Origin: Brotonthovivens ammoniilytica
GTDB lineage: Bacteria; Bacillota; Clostridia; Lachnospirales; Lachnospiraceae
DNA: 64,000 nt
Reading direction: 5' to 3'
Assembly (NCBI RefSeq): GCF_025566885.1
Contig: NZ_JAOQJQ010000001.1
Location: 744,001-808,000, forward strand
Below the pieces are notes generated by a model that did no database searches, had not been told where the DNA came from, and saw only the letters and a list, made by a program, of their open reading frames with translations. Shown piece by piece: positions 31,633 to 41,500 of the stretch. Made by a program: the position numbers and the translations under genes. Position 1 is the stretch's first letter; the number at the start of each line of letters is the position of its first letter.

Positions 31633-33207
31633 TTACGTTCTCAGTTTAAAAGTTTTATAAGCCAGCTTATACACCAGAATACTGGCCAGAATACAATAGG
31701 CCACACAGAAAACAATCGTCATGATTCCAAACACAAAGGTGGGCATTCTTACCTGCATCAGCACCACGCATACCAGATAGGTGGCCCAGACCGCAGCCTG
31801 ATACGTACTGCTTTTTGTCTCTGTCCCTGCATTATAAGGCTGCAGCAGATAGTAACAGGTGAGATAATGCACGGAAAAGAAAACACTCATGGCCAGAATG
31901 GAAACAGACAGTATTACATAATTCCACGGATGCTCCGTGCCGCCGGAAAGGTACAAAAGAACCGGAAGGGCCGCCGCTATAATAACTGCGGGTATCAGAT
32001 TCATCTTTACAAGCTCTCTTAAACGAATCTGAAATAATTTTAAAATAAACTTCGGCTCCTTATAAAAAGAATAGGTGAGCATACTGTGGTCACAGTTCAT
32101 AAACAGAGCTCTGGTAAATGTCAGTCCCCGGTTTACCAGATACATAATAATGGCAAAATAAGGCAGAAACGTCATAAGAATTTTATTCATTCCTGCTTTC
32201 ACTTCTCCGTTCATCATCATAAGAAAACCGATTCCAAGAGCTGCAAACAAGCAGACCGCCGCCATTTTACTTACAGGCTTCCAGAGAATTTTCTGGTGGC
32301 GCCTGATAAATAACTCATTGAAATATTCAAATCCGCTTTTATTGCTTGTGATGTTCGTATCCTGACTGATGGCCTTTCGGCTTTGATCACGAACCAGCTT
32401 CTCCCTTGTATTGGTAACTCCCTGCCGCTTCTGAGCCAAAATCTGTTTGTACATTTCCGAAAAAGAGGAAAAATCCCTGATATACCGGACAGACACAAAA
32501 GCACTGATAAAAAACACCAGGCAGGCAGTCAAAAAGAAATACCGGTTTCCCGCAGTTACACCGATACAGGGAAGTCCATATGCGGCCGCCAGCAGTACTC
32601 CTGCCAGGATCCAGATCTGTTTTAGCGGCAGGTTTTCATTGGTGGTATCCCCGGTTCTGTCATATTTTCGCAGGGTGATCTGTATCACAGTCACCTTGAC
32701 CGCCGATGCAAAAAACACAGCCAGAATCAAAATCCAGTATGGAAGCCCCAGCATCCGTCCAAACAACAGCATAAATGTGAGAAAACCTATGATCAGTTTT
32801 CCTATTTCGTACATATAGTTGGAAAGCGTATATTTTCCGGCATCCATCCGCATCAGCACCATTGCATAATACTTATCATTGGTGGGATTAAACATATAGG
32901 TATTTAAAAATCCCCCAATGATTGTCAGACAGAAAAAAATATGGAGAAAACTCTCCCCTTTGGGTCCCTCATATAAAAATACCGGAGCAAATACTAAAAA
33001 TCCCAGGTACAGGCCCTTAAATAAAAACAGAGAAACAATTTCCCATAAAATACTTAACACATTTCCAAGAATTTTCAGGCCTCTGTTTTGATACAAAGTC
33101 TGGGGAAGCAGCCGTCTGATTCCCGGAAACTGCTTCAGCGAATAAATAATACTGTTAACACGGTAAGTATTTTTCAGGCGGAAAGAAATACAGAATGATT
33201 TAAACAT
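31633..33207 (-). CDS. polytopic ABC exporter permease, substrate unknown
   Basis: A 524-residue membrane protein with about ten to twelve predicted helices and a soluble loop around residues 245-300 (KRQGVTNTREKLVRDQSRK). It is paired with the ATPase gene, which overlaps it by 8 nt (GAGCATGTTTAA), so the two form an ABC exporter. No family beyond an ABC-2-like exporter is recognised. Drug, bacteriocin or lipid export are all possible. Confidence 0.75.
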   Translation of the reverse strand: MFKSFCISFRLKNTYRVNSIIYSLKQFPGIRRLLPQTLYQNRGLKILGNVLSILWEIVSLFLFKGLYLGFLVFAPVFLYEGPKGESFLHIFFCLTIIGGFLNTYMFNPTNDKYYAMVLMRMDAGKYTLSNYMYEIGKLIIGFLTFMLLFGRMLGLPYWILILAVFFASAVKVTVIQITLRKYDRTGDTTNENLPLKQIWILAGVLLAAAYGLPCIGVTAGNRYFFLTACLVFFISAFVSVRYIRDFSSFSEMYKQILAQKRQGVTNTREKLVRDQSRKAISQDTNITSNKSGFEYFNELFIRRHQKILWKPVSKMAAVCLFAALGIGFLMMMNGEVKAGMNKILMTFLPYFAIIMYLVNRGLTFTRALFMNCDHSMLTYSFYKEPKFILKLFQIRLRELVKMNLIPAVIIAAALPVLLYLSGGTEHPWNYVILSVSILAMSVFFSVHYLTCYYLLQPYNAGTETKSSTYQAAVWATYLVCVVLMQVRMPTFVFGIMTIVFCVAYCILASILVYKLAYKTFKLRT

Positions 33208-33907
33208 GCTCTTCCTCCTTCAGCGCCTGAATAATCTTATCCTTAAACTCTGTCTGATTCAGATTTTCCTTGTCAATCTCTTCTAGTTTCCCATGATTTA
33301 AAATCACAATTTCATCGCATAAATCTAAAGCCAGCTCCATAATGTGAGTGGAAAAAATGATAATCCGCTGCTTTTTAAGGGTCTTTAACATCTGCTTCAT
33401 CTCTTCCGCCACCACAACATCCAGTGAGGTCAGCGGCTCATCTAAAAGCAGAATATTGGGCTGTGCCACAATATTAATCAGCATCTGCATTTTATTTTTC
33501 ATACCGTGGGAATAATCCTTTAACAGTTTATCTCTGTCCCCGTGCTCAATATTCATAAACTCAAAGTATTCATCCAGCGGCCTGATATTTTTTATACTTT
33601 TCTCATTGATTTCTATAAAAAATTTTAGAAATTCTCTTGCTGTTAAAAATTCCGGTACCGACGGGGTGGATAATACATATCCCATATCAGAGGAAATAAC
33701 ATCCCGCTCTCTTTCATCCTCACGGATAAAAAATCTGCCGCCATCCATCTTTAAATCCCGGTTTAAACAGTTAAATAATGTAGTCTTTCCCGCACCGTTT
33801 CGTCCCAGCAGACCATAGATCTTACCGCTTTCAAAGGAAAAGGTAATATCCTTTAACACCTCTTTCTTTTCAAACTTCTTTTCCAGTGACTCAATCACAA
33901 ATTCCAT
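33200..33907 (-). CDS. ABC exporter ATPase
   Basis: A 235-residue ATPase. Walker A is GRNGAGKTT, signature YSHGMKNKMQML, Walker B LLLDEPLTSLD, and the H-loop is FSTHIM. The ATG at 33907 has TCAGGAGG 6 nt upstream. The frame extends upstream into the dispersed repeat, but that part is repeat-derived and not coding. It is of the CcmA/BcrA exporter class. Confidence 0.9.
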   Translation of the reverse strand: MEFVIESLEKKFEKKEVLKDITFSFESGKIYGLLGRNGAGKTTLFNCLNRDLKMDGGRFFIREDERERDVISSDMGYVLSTPSVPEFLTAREFLKFFIEINEKSIKNIRPLDEYFEFMNIEHGDRDKLLKDYSHGMKNKMQMLINIVAQPNILLLDEPLTSLDVVVAEEMKQMLKTLKKQRIIIFSTHIMELALDLCDEIVILNHGKLEEIDKENLNQTEFKDKIIQALKEEEHV

Positions 33908-33924
33908 ACTTCCTCCTGATATAT

Positions 33925-34058
33925 AAAAAGAATGTGCAAAGCATATTCTCCGCCTGCGACGGGTTGCTTTTACGACATGGTTCCATTCCGCCGCAGTGCG
34001 ATCCACAGCGGAGCATTTTTTGCTCTATAGGAATCGGTACTTCCTATAGAGTAAAAAA
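33925..34058. repeat. dispersed structured repeat, copy R1 (short form)
   Basis: The unit begins AAAAAGAATGTGCAAAGC, continues through a GC-rich multi-hairpin core (CCGCCTGCGACGGG, CCGCCGCAGTGCG), and ends in CTCTATAGGAA...TTCCTATAGAG with A/T runs at both ends. This copy lacks the about 25-nt loop segment CTTTATCACAACA found in R2-R4. Confidence 0.9.
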
Positions 34059-34060
34059 TA

Positions 34061-34103
34061 AAGCTGTCCTCTGCATGTTCCTGCGCAAAGGACAGCTTCT
34101 TAT
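34061..34103 (-). terminator. terminator of the pilus operon
   Basis: On the minus strand AAGCTGTCCT pairs with AGGACAGCTT and is followed by TATTTTTT. It lies about 90 nt after the basal-pilin stop and next to repeat R1. Confidence 0.75.
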
Positions 34104-34195
34104 GAAACTTATCATAAAGCAATCTGTGCTGTCTGTCCAGAAAATCAATTGGTAAATCCCTGAAAATATTACAAACTTAAGAAAAAATCAATAGA

Positions 34196-34897
34196 TTAAC
34201 TGTTTTTCATATTTTGTTGTTTTTTCTGCTTTACGATAACCAGACATACTGCAAGGGCACCGGCCGCACTCAGGAAATATAAAACACTTCTGCTTTCATC
34301 TCCGGTCTTTACCTGTTTTGTTCCCTCCGAAGAAGCCTTAGGTTCTGCATTTGGCTCTTCTTTACCCGGTTCTGACGGTTCCCCTGGCTTATCCGGTTCC
34401 CGCTGAGGCGCCTCCCCTTTGGGATTTGCCACAACATCATACACCCACTGATCTTTTCCTTCCACAGAAGGAATCTCAACAAGGAATGGAGATACTGTAC
34501 CGTATTGCGCCTTGTCGCTCTGGCAGACCAGATACAGATCCTGCGCAAGGTCCAAAAACGCTGCCCTGCCGTCTGTTTTGGTGGTTTCTTCCAGATATGC
34601 AATATTCATTTTTTCAGCTTTTTTCTGCAGATTTTCGGCTAGCTGCCGCATTTCCCCTGCAGAAGATTTATCAGCTTGTGCAAGCTCTTCCTGTGCATTA
34701 AGTTCAGACACTTTATAGATCCGGAAGCCAACCTCTGATTTCACAGTGCCAATATCATTGAGTTCAACGGTAATGCTTCCTGTCCGGTTTTTATCATATT
34801 CTGCCGCAGATACTTTTGTATCCCCTGCCATGCTTCCAATGATAATCAGGGCGGTCAGCACTGCTGTGAACCATCTCTTTCTTTTTAACAGCCTCAC
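34196..34897 (-). CDS. small sortase-anchored pilin, probable basal subunit
   Basis: A 233-residue secreted protein. GTG start with GAGGAG 7 nt upstream, signal peptide (WFTAVLTALIIIGSMAGDTKVSA), one prealbumin-like domain (SITVELNDIGTVKSEVGFRIYKV), a Pro/Glu-rich linker, VKTGD sorting motif, hydrophobic helix and KQKKQQ tail. It has the size and architecture of a minor pilin that anchors the fibre to peptidoglycan. It is the last gene of the pilus operon. Confidence 0.8.
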   Translation of the reverse strand: MRLLKRKRWFTAVLTALIIIGSMAGDTKVSAAEYDKNRTGSITVELNDIGTVKSEVGFRIYKVSELNAQEELAQADKSSAGEMRQLAENLQKKAEKMNIAYLEETTKTDGRAAFLDLAQDLYLVCQSDKAQYGTVSPFLVEIPSVEGKDQWVYDVVANPKGEAPQREPDKPGEPSEPGKEEPNAEPKASSEGTKQVKTGDESRSVLYFLSAAGALAVCLVIVKQKKQQNMKNS

Positions 34898-34944
34898 ACC
34901 GGTCTCCTCTCTTTTTTCGACAGACCGTTACATCATAAAAACGG

Positions 34945-35772
34945 TTATCTTTTCTTTCTTTTTGGCAGATATAAGAATACCACAGTTCCAATTAATCCTG
35001 CAAGAGACACAAGCAGTACCAGCTGTCCTGTCTCCCTTTTTCCCTGTGTCTGCCTGTCTGTATCCTGCTTCTCTTCCAGAGGGATTCTGTGCCCTCTCAC
35101 CAGATACCTGTGAGAATTTACTCCGTAGGGTGTGCAGGTTACAAGAGTCACGTAATCTTTTCCTTTTTCGATCTTAAGCTCATTTGTATCCTCAGGCTCT
35201 ACAATCCGGATCTGGTCCACTTCATAGAGCAGCTCTTCTCCAAGCACAAACAAAGAGAACTGATCCTTTTTCTGAAGCTGATCAAGGTCAGTAAACAGCA
35301 GTTTTGAGGGCAGCCCGTTATGGGCTGAAATCACTGCATGGGTGCTCTTTCCCCCCACCGGCAGGGAGGAGCCTTCAAGATGTCCAGCCCCCGCTTCTAG
35401 AACCCTGGCGGAAGTTCCGTGATAAACAGGCAGGGATACTTTTATGGCAGGAATCTCCACATAAGCCATAATTCCGCTTCCATCGGGATTTAACAGTTCT
35501 TCATAAGATGCATCTGCATCTTCGGATTTTGAAAATGCATCCAAAAGGGTTGTCTGGCTGTCTGCAAGTTTCTGATTATAGTCTGCAGCCTTCTGGATGA
35601 AACTCTTTGTCTCAGCTTCCGTTAAATTTGAAAGCTTCGTCTTATAGGTTGTGATTACCGTACTCTGTGTACGCTGATTCACCAGCTGACTGAGAAAAGG
35701 ATAATTCAAAACAGCCAGACCGGCGGCAATACACAAAAGCAACATCCATTTTCTCTTCTGATGTTTCATCAT
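34945..35772 (-). CDS. class C sortase 2
   Basis: A 275-residue pilin polymerase. Start at 35772: AAAGGAG lies 6 nt upstream and the ATG overlaps the previous stop (ATGATGA). N-terminal membrane helix, lid region with DAF instead of the usual DPF/DPW, catalytic His in ISAHNG, Cys in TLVTCTPYG and Arg in YLVRGHR, then a C-terminal membrane helix. All three catalytic residues are present. The lid lacks the proline seen in sortase 1. Confidence 0.92.
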   Translation of the reverse strand: MMKHQKRKWMLLLCIAAGLAVLNYPFLSQLVNQRTQSTVITTYKTKLSNLTEAETKSFIQKAADYNQKLADSQTTLLDAFSKSEDADASYEELLNPDGSGIMAYVEIPAIKVSLPVYHGTSARVLEAGAGHLEGSSLPVGGKSTHAVISAHNGLPSKLLFTDLDQLQKKDQFSLFVLGEELLYEVDQIRIVEPEDTNELKIEKGKDYVTLVTCTPYGVNSHRYLVRGHRIPLEEKQDTDRQTQGKRETGQLVLLVSLAGLIGTVVFLYLPKRKKR

Positions 35773-36662
35773 CTGCTTCTCCTTTGGCCTGCTTTTTTTC
35801 TTTTTTTGAATTTCCTGTTTCTTCTTCTGCAATATACCTGATATGAGATCAGAATAACGAAAAGCAGTGCAGCGCCTGCCATAATTCCCCAGACATACTG
35901 CCGCATCCACTGGCTTCCCTCTCTTTTTACAAGATCCTCTGACACTTCTTTTGCTTCCTCATAGGGGATTCTGCTTCCCCGCACCAGCAGCCGGTGGGAA
36001 TTAACACCGTAAGGAGTACAGGTGACAAGAGTTACATAATCCTGCTCAGCCTGAATTATCAGATCGCTGACATTCTCCGGTTCCACCACTTTGATCTGAT
36101 CAACTTCATAGGCAAGGGTATCATCCAGCACATGGACAAAAAACACATCCCCCTCTTTCATAAGCTCCAGATCCGTAAACAGTTTTTTCCCGGGAAGCCC
36201 TGTATGAGCGGACAGCACTGCATGTGTTCCCTTACCGCCCACAGGCAGGGAGCTGTTCTCCAAATGCCCTGCCCCTGCCTCTAACGAACGGGCTCCTGTT
36301 CCGTGATAGATTCCAAGATTCAGCTTTAGCACCGGTATCTCCAGATATCCCATAATCCCGGTCCCTTCCAGATTCAGAAGGGATTCATAGCTTTCTTCCT
36401 CTTCTTTTGCAAAGGCTTCCGGATCAAAGGGATCTGATAATATCACCCGGCTTTCCAAAAGAGCTTTATTATAGGCCTGGGCCTGCTCTTTTTCCTGCTC
36501 TCTCTTATTTCCTGACAGCTCCTGATTCTGCCTGTTATAGATCTGAATCTCATGGTCCTGTTGATTTTCATACAGATAATTACTGATAAAGGGGTACGAT
36601 ACAAAGCCTGCGCCTGCTGCAATAATCAGAATACTGATCAGCGTTCTGACAGGTTTTTTCAT
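35769..36662 (-). CDS. class C sortase 1
   Basis: A 297-residue pilin polymerase that joins pilin subunits through a lysine to the LPxTG threonine. N-terminal membrane helix, lid motif DPF (in ILSDPFDPEAF), His in LSAHTG, Cys in TLVTCTPYG, Arg in LLVRGSR, and a C-terminal membrane helix followed by a basic tail. ATG 36662 is used; the longer frame would overlap the pilin gene by about 50 nt. Confidence 0.94.
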   Translation of the reverse strand: MKKPVRTLISILIIAAGAGFVSYPFISNYLYENQQDHEIQIYNRQNQELSGNKREQEKEQAQAYNKALLESRVILSDPFDPEAFAKEEEESYESLLNLEGTGIMGYLEIPVLKLNLGIYHGTGARSLEAGAGHLENSSLPVGGKGTHAVLSAHTGLPGKKLFTDLELMKEGDVFFVHVLDDTLAYEVDQIKVVEPENVSDLIIQAEQDYVTLVTCTPYGVNSHRLLVRGSRIPYEEAKEVSEDLVKREGSQWMRQYVWGIMAGAALLFVILISYQVYCRRRNRKFKKRKKAGQRRSR

Positions 36663-36672
36663 AGCCGGACGC

Positions 36673-38451
36673 CTATCTTCTCTTTCTGCTTGCCGCAAAG
36701 TAGAAGCCGCCTCCTGCCGCAATAATCAGAATACCTGCCACGGCAAAGATTGCCGCCCCCCGGCCTCCGGTAGATGGAAGTCTAAATCCCGATGTATTAT
36801 TCACTGTAAATGCAACGTTAACAGCCGGGTCTGACGCTGCATCCACTCTGGCATCTTCTCCGTTGACAGTTCCTTCTGTTAATGTTCCCCATCCAGCGTC
36901 AGCATCTCCATCTTTATTTGTAAATGCAGTAAGCTTAATTTCAATGGGATCTTTTACCAGATGATATCCTTCGGCAGTATCTGTTTCTTTTAAGTACAAG
37001 GTTGTCGTGTCCGCCGGAAATCCATTCAGTATAAAAGTACTGTCAGTCCCAGGCTTTATAATATTTGAAGTTCCGCCCGGTACATAGCTGCCAGGTGTTC
37101 CCTCTGTCACTTCAGATACATTAAAAGCTTGCTTACAGGCTTTATCCCGATACAGCGCAAAGGTAACCTCTGCTGCATTTGTATCATTTTGCTGATCATC
37201 AAATACTTTGATTCCTTCTAGGGAGAAAATATATTCTTTTACTCCATCCCAGTCTGTTGTAACCTCTGCATTCCCATTGGCAGCAAAAATCAGTCTGGAC
37301 TGGTTGGGATTCCCTGCTGTTCCAACAACAGCATGCTGATTCACTTCTGCCGTATAATCCACATAAACTTTCTTGTTCGTATCATTGCTTTTTGAAAGCG
37401 TTGTCAATTTAGCAAGTCCTGCATTCGTAAAGGTAATAGTAATTTGGGTGCCTTTTTCATCTTTTGTATCCTTTACCTTATAATCAGTTCCATACGTATA
37501 AACAGCGCCCTGGCTGTCAGTCACTTCCATACCGGATGCATCATTTGTAAAGGTCAGTCCTTTGCTTAACTGATCTTCAATTACATATTTCTCAATTTTA
37601 ACATCAGCATCATCTGCTGAATGCTTAAGATCAATGACGCCGTTTGTCAGACGGAAAACCACGGTATCTCCGATATTTGTATTATCGTTATCCACCAGTT
37701 TATCTTTGGAATCATTCAGATCATCTGCTCCGTAAACAATCTTTTTCTCTGAATCGGCAGTTCCTGTCTCATTTTTTGCCCTGGCCTCCACAAGCGCTGA
37801 CCATGTCTTATCTGCTTCATTATAAATAGGGGCTGACACCACGTACGGATACTGGGTTCTGGTAATCGTAACAGGCTTTCCATCTACCTGTGCATCTGAT
37901 ACATCAGTTTCAACAACCAGGTAGAGACCAAAGTCTTCTCCGTCGAATGTAACCACTCCAGAATTGTTAGTCTTTTCTTTACGAAGTCCGGCATAATCCT
38001 GGAGCTGGTGCGACGTCATCTTTTGCAATGCCTCATTAATCTTTTTGTAATCTTTGACATACTTATAATCACTGTCTGTACCATCCCATACAATACCGGT
38101 CAATAACTTTGCCAGTTCATTCTCTATTCCATATACCATCGTCGTGGTACTGCCCTTTTGCATCTGAGCCATAATTCCAACTTGTGTGATACCAAATTCT
38201 ACACCTTCTACAGGTTTGGCATTATTCTCAAAACTATTTCCATCTACATTCGATATCCTTTTTGTTATTTGAATTTCAGCATCCTTTGCTCCATTCATTC
38301 CGGGCAGGGATTCATAATACGCCTGATCCACAGGTGTAATCGTTACATTTGTCTGATCATCGTCCGGAGCGGCAAATGCCGTCAGACTTCCGATACTCAG
38401 CAGAGCCGCTGCACTAAGCGCCAGCAGTCTCCGAAACCACTTTTTCTTCAT
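36673..38451 (-). CDS. major pilin backbone subunit (SpaA-type, isopeptide-forming)
   Basis: A 592-residue secreted protein. Signal peptide (LLALSAAALLSIGSLTAFAA), N-terminal domain with ITKRISNVDGN, a probable pilin motif around TQYPYVVSAPIYN, a middle CnaA-like domain (TVVFRLTNGVIDL...), a CnaB-like domain (GIKVFDDQQNDTNAAEVTFALYRD), sorting signal LPSTGG, membrane helix and ASRKRR tail. GAGGAGG lies 7 nt upstream. It is expected to polymerise by sortase 1 or 2 into the pilus shaft. Confidence 0.92.
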   Translation of the reverse strand: MKKKWFRRLLALSAAALLSIGSLTAFAAPDDDQTNVTITPVDQAYYESLPGMNGAKDAEIQITKRISNVDGNSFENNAKPVEGVEFGITQVGIMAQMQKGSTTTMVYGIENELAKLLTGIVWDGTDSDYKYVKDYKKINEALQKMTSHQLQDYAGLRKEKTNNSGVVTFDGEDFGLYLVVETDVSDAQVDGKPVTITRTQYPYVVSAPIYNEADKTWSALVEARAKNETGTADSEKKIVYGADDLNDSKDKLVDNDNTNIGDTVVFRLTNGVIDLKHSADDADVKIEKYVIEDQLSKGLTFTNDASGMEVTDSQGAVYTYGTDYKVKDTKDEKGTQITITFTNAGLAKLTTLSKSNDTNKKVYVDYTAEVNQHAVVGTAGNPNQSRLIFAANGNAEVTTDWDGVKEYIFSLEGIKVFDDQQNDTNAAEVTFALYRDKACKQAFNVSEVTEGTPGSYVPGGTSNIIKPGTDSTFILNGFPADTTTLYLKETDTAEGYHLVKDPIEIKLTAFTNKDGDADAGWGTLTEGTVNGEDARVDAASDPAVNVAFTVNNTSGFRLPSTGGRGAAIFAVAGILIIAAGGGFYFAASRKRR

Positions 38452-38549
38452 CTCATATCCTCCTCATTGGACCTCATATCTGTCCTCTTTTCTGCCGGGA
38501 AACTCTGCCGCCCTTTCCGGCAGAGCTCCTGCAGATATTTGCTTATTAC

Positions 38550-41500
38550 TTATGATTTACGCCGTTTTTTTCGGTACTTTCCTTCCTTTTGCCAGATATA
38601 AAATCCACTAGCTGCCACTGCAACTGCCAGTGCTCCCATTCCCGGCCAGAAGAAACCTGTACCGCTGGTATTAGGCATATGGAACACTTTGTTATTCTCC
38701 ACCGTAAGCGTAAGCTCCAGATAATAATATTTTCCCTTAACCCGCCGCCATGGTTCTGAATTTACTGTTCTGATAGCAGTTTCATAAGGAATCTCAATGC
38801 CTTCAACAGGCTCTGAGAGAACATTATAGCCGTCTTTTGCAGCAAGCTCGGTAATCTGGTATTCCCGGCCATTAGCCCCAAGGTACAGACCGTCAAAAAC
38901 TGCCTCACCGTTTGCATCGGTGGTAACCGTTCCAGGAACCTCCTGTCCATTTACTAAAACCCCTGTTACAAGGTCAGCATTACTGCACACCGTATCATCC
39001 AGCACCTGATACTCAGTCCCTTCCGGACTTCCTTTTTCTCTCCATTTCAGCTGGAAGGTCACGCCTGATAACGCTTTCCCCTTCTCATCTGTTTTCTGAA
39101 TGGTGATTTTCCCCTGAAGTCTGTTGGTTACTGTCAGCTCTGGTATTTGATCCGGTTTTGTTTCCGGGGTTGTAATGGAAAACTGCCCCTTGCCGGATGA
39201 TGTCATCGTTAAAAGATTGTCCTGATTCTCTCCGGTGATTTCATAATTTTTCAGAGCATCCGGTGAGGTTTCCTCTCCTTTTACACCGCTTTCTGTAACT
39301 AGATATTGTCCCTCTCTGACCAGGTTGTAAATCACTGCATACTGGCCGTCTTTTAAGGTAAAGGATGCCGCGCCTCCGCTGCTCATATCCAGAGTTCCCT
39401 CTCCTGTGCCATCCTGTATTGCTGTACCGCCGGCATCATATTTCACGTAATAAGCCTTGACCCTGGAACGCTGGTCTTTGGGCTTAATGGTAAAGATAAA
39501 TTCTTCATCCAGACCGCCAGTTTCAGCCGATTTTGCTATTTTAAGCTTCGTCCTGTCATTGGTAATTGTATAAGGACTATCCTTGGTTCCATCAGCAGTT
39601 CCAAACAGGAACACATAAGGATCATTTTCTGTTCCTGTTCCGCTTTCAACCTCTTCCGGATAGGTATTGTCTGTGACCTCAACGACTCTGTACTGTGTTT
39701 TATTATCTTTTAATTTAGAGCCCGGCATTACTTCCGGCGCCTTCCACAGAGCCTTCCAGGCCTCATACTCATAATAGGGTTTTGTGGTATCCGTATCCTG
39801 CTCGCCGTTTAACACCACTTTTGCTTTCGGGCTAAAGTCCGTCCAGGTGCCCTGAGCACTGCCATCATCTTTTAAATATTGAAGCATCAGTGTTACATCC
39901 GGATAGGAAGCAGAAACCTGTATCTCATCCGTTTTCCATTCTTTCTCAGCATAAACCTCTGTTTCTTTCATGGTGTTGGTAACTGCTGTGGCATAATCAG
40001 AATCACTGTTTACAACTTTTCCTGTCTCGGTCTTAATAGCCTCGGCTCCGTCTGTCACCACTGACCCATAGGCAGTATTAAAAGTATCATTATCCTGCAG
40101 GATATCTTGTTCTTTTACACCATTAGAAGTATCCGCTCCTGCCTGTAATTCCCGGGCCCGGTACTCATATTCCACTTTCCTTGCCGTGTTATCAGCCCCA
40201 ATTACAAAGTCATATTGCGGAAGAGCCTCTACAATCACCCGGCCGCTGTCGGTACTGTTTCCCAGCTGTAATGTCCGTACCAGATCTGTGGCCTTGCCTT
40301 CTTTATCATAAGATTTTACAATTTCCCAGGCATTATCATCTGTGCTTCCTTTTTCACGTCTCTGAACCACAAATTTCACTACAGAATTTCCGTTTTCCTG
40401 CGGTCTTGTGTTAAAAGCATTATGGCTGTCATTTTTCCAGATCTTCCAGATTTCCAGTTTCACCGTGGGCAGTACATTTCTTACCCAGCTGCCGGTAACA
40501 GTTACCTGATCAAAAAGCCCAATCGCCCCTTCCAGGGTATACTCCGGGGTATCCTTTGCCATATCCACACCATATTTCTGTGTATAAATCAGCGTATCCT
40601 GGCCGCCAGAATTTTTATAATACTCTGCCTGAGTTTCTACCACACGGTATTTGATTTTAACAATACTATCCTGGGTTATTCCAAGATCAGCAGCTTCCTG
40701 CTCTGCTTTCACCGCCGTTAATAAATTACTGAAAGCTGCATTTCCCCAGTTACTTGCGTTTGGCAGAATAAAGTTAGGACCAATTGTTTTCTGGATAGGA
40801 TCTGGAATTAAATCCTTATCCGAAGTTATCTTTTCTAACAGCTTATCTGCCGCAAACCAGTTTGACTTCTGATCTTTATCAAGGGTTCCATCCGCCACCA
40901 CTCCGTCCACTCTGGCCTGGAGCTGGAAGGTAACTTTCATCTTGTATCCCAGATAATCAGATTTCAAACCATCCGTTGAATCTTTCGGAACCCATTTTTT
41001 GTATCCGATGCTGCTTGTAAGCAGAGAGTTTTTCAGATCAGGCATCTGAATTGTACTATCGGTGACAGTACCGGATTGCACCACTTCCTGCTTTTCATAC
41101 CTGTAGTAGCTTGACCAGGGTTCACTCAGAATTTCCTTCACAGTATATTTCCAGGGATTTCCGTTGGGAGAATATTGTTCCAGTTCCGTGTCATCCTTGC
41201 CTGTTATGGTATATGTCCAGTTATTTTTATTGTCAGGATCCTGCTCCCATACTACTTCGTACTCATCCTCAGCCAGTTTTTGCTTAGGAATCGCATTGCC
41301 GGACCCCTGGGCAGCTGCCTCACGGGACACCTCAAGGGTAATAGCATTCTTATCAATATCCGGACGCAGTCCTGCATCGTCATCCCGGTCGTTCCATACC
41401 TTTTTGCCCTCTAGTTTTACTGTATCTGCTTTTCTTGTGTTCTTATAGGTAATATCCGGTGTTTCTGTATCATCTTTTGACGCTTCTAAAAGCAGATCTT

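Noticed and set aside
31445..32022. Plus-strand frames between the ABC exporter and phnG
   Set aside because: They overlap the terminator and the permease gene and lack start signals.
33908..34006. N-terminal extension of the ABC ATPase and similar Arg-rich frames at 47323-47690, 50945-51202 and 62138-62380
   Set aside because: They are translations of the dispersed repeat, occur with changed frames and ends, and lack ribosome sites.
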